64,000 nt of DNA, taken from positions 4,774,001-4,838,000 of the forward strand of contig JACGWO010000010.1 of assembly GCA_034509735.1 (NCBI GenBank), read 5' to 3'. This document shows, piece after piece, positions 57,296 through 64,000 of the stretch. The stretch is from Sesamum alatum (taxonomy: Eukaryota > Streptophyta > Magnoliopsida > Lamiales > Pedaliaceae). A model generated the notes under the pieces. That model worked only from the letters and a program-made list of their open reading frames with translations. It had not been told where the DNA came from and did no database searches. Positions within the stretch are counted from its first letter, which is position 1. Each line of letters opens with the position of its first letter. The translations under genes were made by a program, and so were the position numbers.

Positions 57296-58705
57296 TTGGA
57301 GTCCCAAATCAGTCAATTGGCCTCATCTGTCAGTAAATTGGAATCTCAAGGTAAGCTACCGTCTCAAACTGTGATTAATCCTAAACAAAACGCTAGTGCT
57401 ATTGTTTTACGCAGTGGAAAAAGGTTGAAGCCGAACAGCGACGAAAACAGCACTAAGCGTGGGCACGCCCAGCAGGACGAACCAGGACAGGAAATTGAGG
57501 TTCTGCGACAGCAAATGGACGAGCACGAATCAGCCAAAGAAAACCAACCAAAGGTGCTAGTGACGAAACCCCCCTTCCGGGAGAGGTTTGCCAAGTCAAA
57601 GAAGGAGGAAGAACAAAAAGAAATCCTAGAGACATTTCGGAAAGTTGAGGTAAACATCCCATTGATCGATGCAATCAAGCAAATACCCCAATATGCGAAG
57701 TTTCTCAAGGAATTGTGCACTAGTAAAGGAAGGTTGAAGGGCAACGAACGAGTAAGCATTGGTGAAAGTGTATCCGCGATTCTCCAACGAAAATTGCCCC
57801 AAAAATGCAAAGACCCAGGTACGTTTTTTATCCCTTGTAAAATCGGTTTGATTGATATAAACAGAGCCATGTGCGATTTAGGTGCCTCCATTAATGTCAT
57901 GCCTCTAACGATTTTTGAATCCTTACACGTTGGCCCTTTGAAAGAAACAGGAGTTGTGATCCAACTTGCGGATCGTTCGGTTGTATACCCCGAAGGGGTT
58001 TTAGAGGATGTGTTGGTACAAGTAAACGAGTTGATTTTTCCTGCCGATTTCTATGTTCTAGACATGAGAGAGGACAATTCCCCCAATTCCACCTCTATTT
58101 TGTTGGGAAGACCTTTCCTCAAAACTGCTAGGACAAAAATCGACGTGCATAAGGGTACTTTAACCATGGAATTTGATGGTGAAGTAATACGATTTAACAT
58201 TTACGACTCCATGAGGTATCCTAGTGATGTACCGACTGCTTTGTTTGTAGATATCTTTGACCCTTTTGTGCAGGAATTTTCAAAGAACAATACCGGCGAC
58301 CACGTGAAGTTGGCATTAGAGGAAGGCCTTACACCATCACAAGTACAAACATTGGAGGACAATATGACTATTGATTCCCAAATTGGTGAAAGCGTCTTCG
58401 AGCTCGAAACTCTCCGCTCCCTTCCCCATAACATTTCTTTCATTGATTTGCCACGCACACATACTAAACTTCTTCCCTCCTTGTTGCAGGCGCCTACTCT
58501 AGAGTTAAAGGAATTGTGGGACCATCTTAAGTATGCCTTCCTAGGCGAGAACACACTGTCGGTGATTATCTCGAGCAAACTCACCACCTTGAAAGAAAAA
58601 AAGTTAGCTCGTTTGCTTCGAGAGTTTAGAGGGGCCATTAGACGGACTATCGGCGACATCAAAAGGGTTGAGTCCAAGAACTTACAAGAACAAAGCTTTT
58701 CATGA
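57296..58705 (+). pseudogene. Athila-like protease with truncated pol
   Basis: 469 open codons. The aspartic protease motif is CDLGASINVMP, with SILLGRPFLKTARTKIDV downstream. The frame then enters the RT-proximal linker (LKYAFLGENTLSVIISSKLT, REFRGAIRRTIGDIK) and at about 58665 jumps to sequence that resembles the integrase C-terminal tail, ending in TGA. RT, RNase H and most of integrase are therefore deleted. Confidence 0.85.
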
Positions 58706-59063
58706 CAAGATAAGTTCGAGGAAGAATCCTCTCATGAACCTCAAAGTTTTCCTAGGTCCACACCTTCGTCGGGTGCACTAAATTGAAGAAGTGGACCTAG
58801 AGTGCCCTAATTGTTCAAGTTGAGGCACAACGTCTAGCCAAAGACGTTAAAGAAAGGCGCTACGTGGGAGGCAACCCACATTTCTCTACCCTTCTTTGCT
58901 TTTTTTTTTTCTTTGTTTAAATTTTGTGAAAAACGAAGTCTATAAGTCAGTTCATTAGACGCGCCCACGCCTTATGACCCTTCTTAATTACAGAATTGTT
59001 TAACCCACTAGACGTGCCCACGCCTAGTAAGTCGAACAAATCTGTAAATACCACACTCGTAAG
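58706..59063 (+). other. Athila-like 3' region, left part
   Basis: Contains GACGTTAAAGAAAGGCGCTACGTGGGAGGCAACCCAC, a phrase typical after Athila pol. No coding domain. Confidence 0.6.
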
Positions 59064-59679
59064 TGTAGCACCCTCTAACGGCACTATGACTATATCTTCC
59101 CTAAATATCACACTTAATGTAAACCCTGATTATATATGTAATTATGCATATGATCTAGTCCCTGTTGAGTATAATTACATGTAGCCTCCTCATCACAACA
59201 AGCATATATATCATCTCATCCACAAAATCACATATACATATATCAAGTACGACAAAAATGGGACTATTATAATTAGTTCACATGCTATTCTCGCTTTTAA
59301 TTCAAAATGAGACTTCTATTTCTAATTGCAATGAGGAGAAAACTGCATATTGGCCCGACCTTACTGGAATGCAAAATGTGGACCTAGCTGTCGTGAGTAG
59401 GCACAGCAAAATCTAGACCTGAAAGATATTAGCAGAGAGATGAGCCTGCAACTCAATAAGTAAATAACCGGTACCACTATACACGCACCTCAATTACATC
59501 AACAAGACAAAAACAAGCAACGTATATAAAATATAATCAACTTAATCAAGCACATTTCATTTCTTTACTCCACGCAGTCATCCCATAATACGACAACCAA
59601 TCAAACTTGTCTTTTCCTAGTTGGCTTACCAGAAAGGTGATATAGTGTTTTTTCTCCACCAACTCAACCTCACTATTCA

Positions 59680-59724
<45 letters not shown>

Positions 59725-61141
59725 GAATCCCCTTGGCATGCCACACAGGCTCATCAATCTCATTTCGCATCAAAGCACTTTCATTTCGCATCATAGCTCT
59801 TTTCACATCGCATCATAGCTCTTTCATATCGCATCATAGCTCTTTTCATTTCATTTTTCCACAGGCTATTCAACAACATCAAGGGGTATTCATATTATAA
59901 TTACATTTAATTTCCATCACTTCCTCGATTTCACATATCACGGTTCTTGTAAGCCAACTAGCCACATAAAACCACATAGTAGCATATTTCACGTACAAGC
60001 ACATAACATATCTCAATATGTTTCCTCATTTCACTTTCACGACATAATCAGTCAAAGTAATCATCAACCACTCGTACAGTTCAAAATATATTAGTGCTAG
60101 CACGAATCATCGGCTCACATAAAAGTAATATCACAAGAAGTGAAACATATATATAGATAATACTAATTATTTATGTACACACTAATAGAAATAAAGAACA
60201 TATATAAGTAGCACTAATTATTTACTTACCTCGACTTACAACGATCTACTTGTACGTAGGGAGTTGCTCAATCATTCACCTTATCCCCCTTATTCTATAA
60301 TAAGTTATAATGCATATAATCAACACATCAAAAATATCGTAATTTCTAAATAAAATATTAAATAGTAATTATATATTTTTCACCAATATCTCAATATTTC
60401 ATTAAACCCCTCATCTTATTATATCTACCATTCTCAATAACCATTTTGGACTTAATTATCACCAAAACATACTCATTTTTAGTAAATATAACATTTTCAT
60501 ATATAATTCTATAATATTTCTCAAATAAAATTTCCAACCCGATTAAACTAAGCCAATCAATTGTAGAAATTATTAAATCTTGTAAATTAAGCAGTTTAAG
60601 CTATTAATTATAACACCCCTAATTCAATTGAGACATTTAACCAGGCACTAATTATAAATACTCAAATTCATAAAATTCTCCGGTTAAACACTAAATTGAG
60701 TAGTATAAATAACATTTAATAAATGCACTTATTAAATAATATAATTACATAAATTAATAATAATTATAATTAAAAATATTCGTACCTGTTCGTCGCGAAT
60801 TGTGTGTGTGTTTAGTATGTGTTACGTATGTGTTTAGTATGTTTTATGTGTGAGTGTGTGTTTATAAATGATGGGGGGTGGGCGGCCCATCTTTATCCCA
60901 TCCCTCTTTTTCCTTTTTTTTTTTAATCTTTTATAAATATTTTTAAAATACCCATTACGTCCTTTCTAATTTCTTAATTAATATAATTTGCTCCCAAATA
61001 TTATATAAAGCTCCAATTCACTCCGTTCAAGTCTTAATATGATCACAATTTAATCTATAATATATCTACTAATTAACTAAATTTTCTTAAATAATTACCA
61101 ATTAACCCCATAATTATGAATAAAAATTCGTAGGCGTCACA
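59064..61141 (-). mobile_element. 2.08-kb solo LTR with 5-bp TSD, inside the Athila-like element
   Basis: On the minus strand it begins TGTGACGCC and ends GGGTGCTACA. The flanks are identical 5-mers GTAAG (59059-59063 and 61142-61146). No internal sequence is present. It holds an (AT)n tract (59682-59720) and a 22-base tandem repeat. The length and TGTGACGCC start recall Tekay/Del-type LTRs, but this is only a resemblance. Confidence 0.8.
59757..59848. repeat. Short tandem repeat, about four units of 22 bases
   Basis: Units of the form TTTCATTTCGCATCATAGCTCT, imperfect, inside the solo LTR. Confidence 0.65.
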
Positions 61142-62847
61142 GTAAGGCTCGTTCCCTTTCACTTTTTCTGCTTTCTTTTGTTATTTATTTATTTATTTAT
61201 TAAAAAAAACTAAAAAAATTTCAAAAATCAGAAAATTCAAAAAAGGGAAATTTCCTATAAGGGAACTAGGGCACACTTTTCCTCACCCTTTCATCTCTAT
61301 TTCAGCAATTCAAAGGAACTCACCCCCCTTTTGCCCAAGAACTCGCCGCCGCCGCCGTCGACCGCATGCACTCAGGGACGTTCTCTTCCCTTATCTCTAA
61401 TTTTTTTTACGTTCTTGAATTGCATGCATGTGTCCACATTGAGGACAATGTGGATTTTAAGTGTGGGGGTATGATTATGCTTGTTGTGCTTGATGAGAGT
61501 TTATGCTTGTTGAGATTGACGGATAATTTTTTGCATCAATGGATAATTTTTTGTTGGTTGTGAAATATTTTTGTGAAGATCCTGAAAAAAAATTGGCTTG
61601 ATAAAATCCTTCCCATTTTTTTGACCACTCTTGATTTGGAAGCATTATGTGCAAAGGATACATATTTCACGCTTTAGGTAACTCATGGCTCGAAAACTTG
61701 TTTTTGTCTCGTTAACTTGAAATTGAAAATTCTTTTGTATGGAATTAGTGGACTAGACAAAACCTTGTGAGCTTTTGAGCCTAAACACATTGATGAAATA
61801 TTTCATCCTTTCTTGAGAGAAAAATGCTTCTATGACTTTGTGTTCCTAGAACTTGCTTTGAACCGCATCAAGGCTACATAAATTTGCATGCATTTGGATA
61901 TGATGAAGGCATTAGGATTGAGACCACTTTGCCCTAGATTGACCATCCCATTACATGTTGACCCTAGTACACCCATTTGAGCCTTTTTAGCCTTGTTTTG
62001 TTGATATGAACCGTTGACTATGAGCCTAAACCGTCATTCTTAACCTTGATTTGGACTCTTCCAAGAATCATTAGAGCATCAAGGAAAATAAATGTCTTTC
62101 TTAAAGAATGGTCCTCAAAGCAAGATGAGGAGACTGAAACATTGCTATTTCATGTTCTAAAGGTATATCTCAAAATAAGTGTGGGGGTTTCAAATAGTGG
62201 TTTCATATTTTGTGGGAGCTAGCATTGTTACCTGTTTTATTCCTATTACAAGAAAGAGAGAGACAAAAGAAAAGAAGAAAAAGTTGGCAAAAGAAAAGAG
62301 AATTCCTGCCACACACAAAAAAAAAAAAAAAGAGAGAAAGAAGAAAAAGAAAAAAAAAAAATCTCTCTCAAAAGAAACGAAAAGGCATAGTTCAAGAAGT
62401 TGTCAAAAATTGGTTGGTGCTCTAATCTCCTGGAACTTAACTTCATTATCCATAAATTCCTACCCCCAAACCAAAGCCCCATTACAACCAAATTGAAGAC
62501 CTTTTGATCCTTGTGTATGCATGTTTTTTAAGTAGTGGAGATGTGGTGTATAAGCAAGCTTATGGTGAAACATTGTTGTAGCAATGTATCGAGGGGTACA
62601 CTTAAGCCATATACACTTGAGAGTTTGAAAAGCGGAGAGTAAAAGTCCACTAGTTTTGTATGATTGATTTTTTATGATGGACATTGAGTGAGAACTTATT
62701 TGAAAGCATGTTGAATTATCTTTTCATGTGATATGTCGTTCTCATTGCACATGCTGCAACCTAACTTGAGTGTGTTCGATTCTGAAGAGGATTCTGATTG
62801 CCAATATTTTGCTCGAGGACTAGCAAAAAGATAAGTGTGGGGGTATT
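61142..62847 (+). other. Athila-like 3' region with three polypurine-like motifs
   Basis: AAGTGTGGGGGT occurs at about 61459, 62177 and 62833; the last lies just before the 3' LTR and is the probable polypurine tract. CATTGAGGACAATGTG precedes the first. No env-like domain recognised. A/G-rich runs lie at 62250-62380. Confidence 0.6.
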
Positions 62848-64000
62848 TGATAAGTGTGTAATCTGCCATGATTTGATGCTTGTAAATGCCTTATATTAAG
62901 GACTAATTACTCCTAATCATGTGGATTTATTACATTTTCAGGAAATACATCTTGTAAGGAGTAAAGGATGGTGAATTGAAGCTAATAATGGCATTTAGAG
63001 ACATTTGAGGGAACAAGTGAAAAAGAGTGGCAGATTTGAAATTTCCACTAAGCGTGCCCATGCTTAACGCTGCAGTCAACTAAAGAGAAAAAGGAAAGTT
63101 GGGGATTTTATTGAAGGAAGAAGGAAGGAATGCTGAAAAACCTCTTGAAGAATCCGAAATGTGTCCTTTAGATTGCTAGGAATTAAGTTGTTAACATGTT
63201 TATTAGCAATCATGTATCTATCACTTTTCTTGTCTAGGTTCATGAGGTGCTAATAGTATAAATAGGAGGCACCTCACAACTTAAATATCATCTCTTGTTT
63301 TAGATTGAATTCTAAAGTTTAATCCATTATTCTACTTCTTCTATCTTCTTTTATTTTTATTAACGTTGCCCAATTGCTAATGGAATTCCACTTTTTAGTG
63401 TGTTCTTCCATTAGCATGTTAGGCTAAGTTCCTAATTTTCCGGTTAAAGTACGGTGAATGCTTGATTCTTAAAACGTTGTGAGATCTAATAAGTGCTTAA
63501 TTCTTTTATTAAAATTCGTATTCATGTTATTCTCTGTGCTCTTTTTACAAACGTCTGATTTTTGAATAATGTGATCAGTTGTTCATTATCAAAAAAGTTT
63601 GTTTAGCTATTTGAACTTACAAATCCGCAATTGTTTGTTTAGTTCAATAATTAGTAGCAACATAGCATGATTAATCGTGTCAAAGTGGTTAGTTTGTTAT
63701 GGTGAATGCATGATCTGATCTAAATGAATCCTCGTAGGAATTTGTTGGTTAGGATCAGACCCTTCTAATTCTTAATGTTGTTAATGAATTAAATATTGTG
63801 GACGTTCCCGGAGTTGTTCATTGATTAGAGATCTAGCCAACAGACGTTCCTTGGCTGACGTAAAGGTAAGGAAGGGTGAGGTTGTTAGGTCGTACCAACG
63901 ACCATAACTGATCTACGTGTTTTAATGATTGTTATATTTGCATCGATGATCAACAGAAAGAATCAAGCATGAATCCACTTTAACCGGAAAGTCTTCTTAT
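62848..64000 (+). repeat. Athila-like 3' LTR, cut by the window end
   Basis: Collinear with 54568 onward (TGATAAGTGTGTAATCTGCC), 1153 of about 1334 bases present, with scattered substitutions. Confidence 0.9.

Larger units (their letters stand above)
54568..64000 (+). mobile_element. Athila-like Ty3/gypsy element, internally deleted, right end outside window
   Basis: LTRs start TGATAAGTGT at 54568 and 62848. After LTR, tRNA-Asp-type primer site, gag and protease, the RT-to-integrase part is missing. A 2.08-kb solo LTR interrupts the 3' region. The element cannot move on its own. The TSD cannot be checked because the right LTR is cut by the window end. Confidence 0.9.

Noticed and set aside
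59757..59848. Short regularly spaced repeats, CRISPR-like at first sight
   Set aside because: Units are contiguous without spacers, in a plant LTR.
62179..62496. Lys-rich frame in the Athila-like 3' region
   Set aside because: Translation of an A/G-rich run; no domain and no conservation evidence.

Overview
This window is nuclear DNA from a flowering plant, most likely a eudicot. The evidence is AT-rich sequence, genes split by GT-AG introns, and plant-type LTR retrotransposons (Tat-like and Athila-like Ty3/gypsy, TNT1-like Ty1/copia), MULE remnants and many small foldback DNA elements. I cannot name the species. All coordinates were read by hand, so element ends without a stated target-site duplication (TSD) are good to a few tens of bases.

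Only three host genes are well supported. (1) A membrane-anchored RING-CH (RINGv) zinc-finger gene on the minus strand (main exon 1495-2385, 5'UTR exon near 4536-4760); its last exon probably lies left of the window. (2) A complete plus-strand protein disulfide isomerase gene (34508-38438, ten exons, two CGHC sites, C-terminal KDEL) whose promoter has an exact CCAAT-N9-CCACG ER-stress element. (3) A single-exon minus-strand DOG1-domain gene (39274-40146), convergent with PDI.

The rest is repeats. At 5.4-6.2 kb there is a 786-bp palindromic foldback element. At 6.7-9.0 kb two related solo LTRs lie in opposite orientation. From 9.7 to 30.0 kb there is a three-level nest: a decayed MULE transposase gene is split by a copia element (10396-29669, TSD TTTAT), itself split by a Tat-like gypsy element (13108-26369, TSD GACTC). 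The gypsy element has gag, protease, RT, two RNase H domains and integrase, then a 5-kb 3' region with palindromic stem-loops, a 356-bp module also found near 45 kb, and an antisense broken gene for a plant mobile domain (PMD) protein with a coiled-coil tail. At 30.4-33.0 kb a 740-bp tandem duplication has a 1.06-kb foldback element inserted in only one copy.

From 41.7 to 54.2 kb there is a hAT-type MITE with a perfect 8-bp TSD, a GC-rich mosaic of LTR-retrotransposon non-coding DNA (43.5-48.1 kb), several foldback elements and a copia gag fragment. From 54.6 kb to the end is an Athila-like element that kept gag and protease, lost RT to most of integrase by internal deletion, and carries a 2.08-kb solo LTR (TSD GTAAG); its right LTR runs off the window.

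The host genes are not an operon and I see no link between them except that PDI and DOG1 are neighbours. The least ordinary features are the antisense PMD gene inside the gypsy element and two sets of stem-loops whose copies differ by pair-preserving changes.
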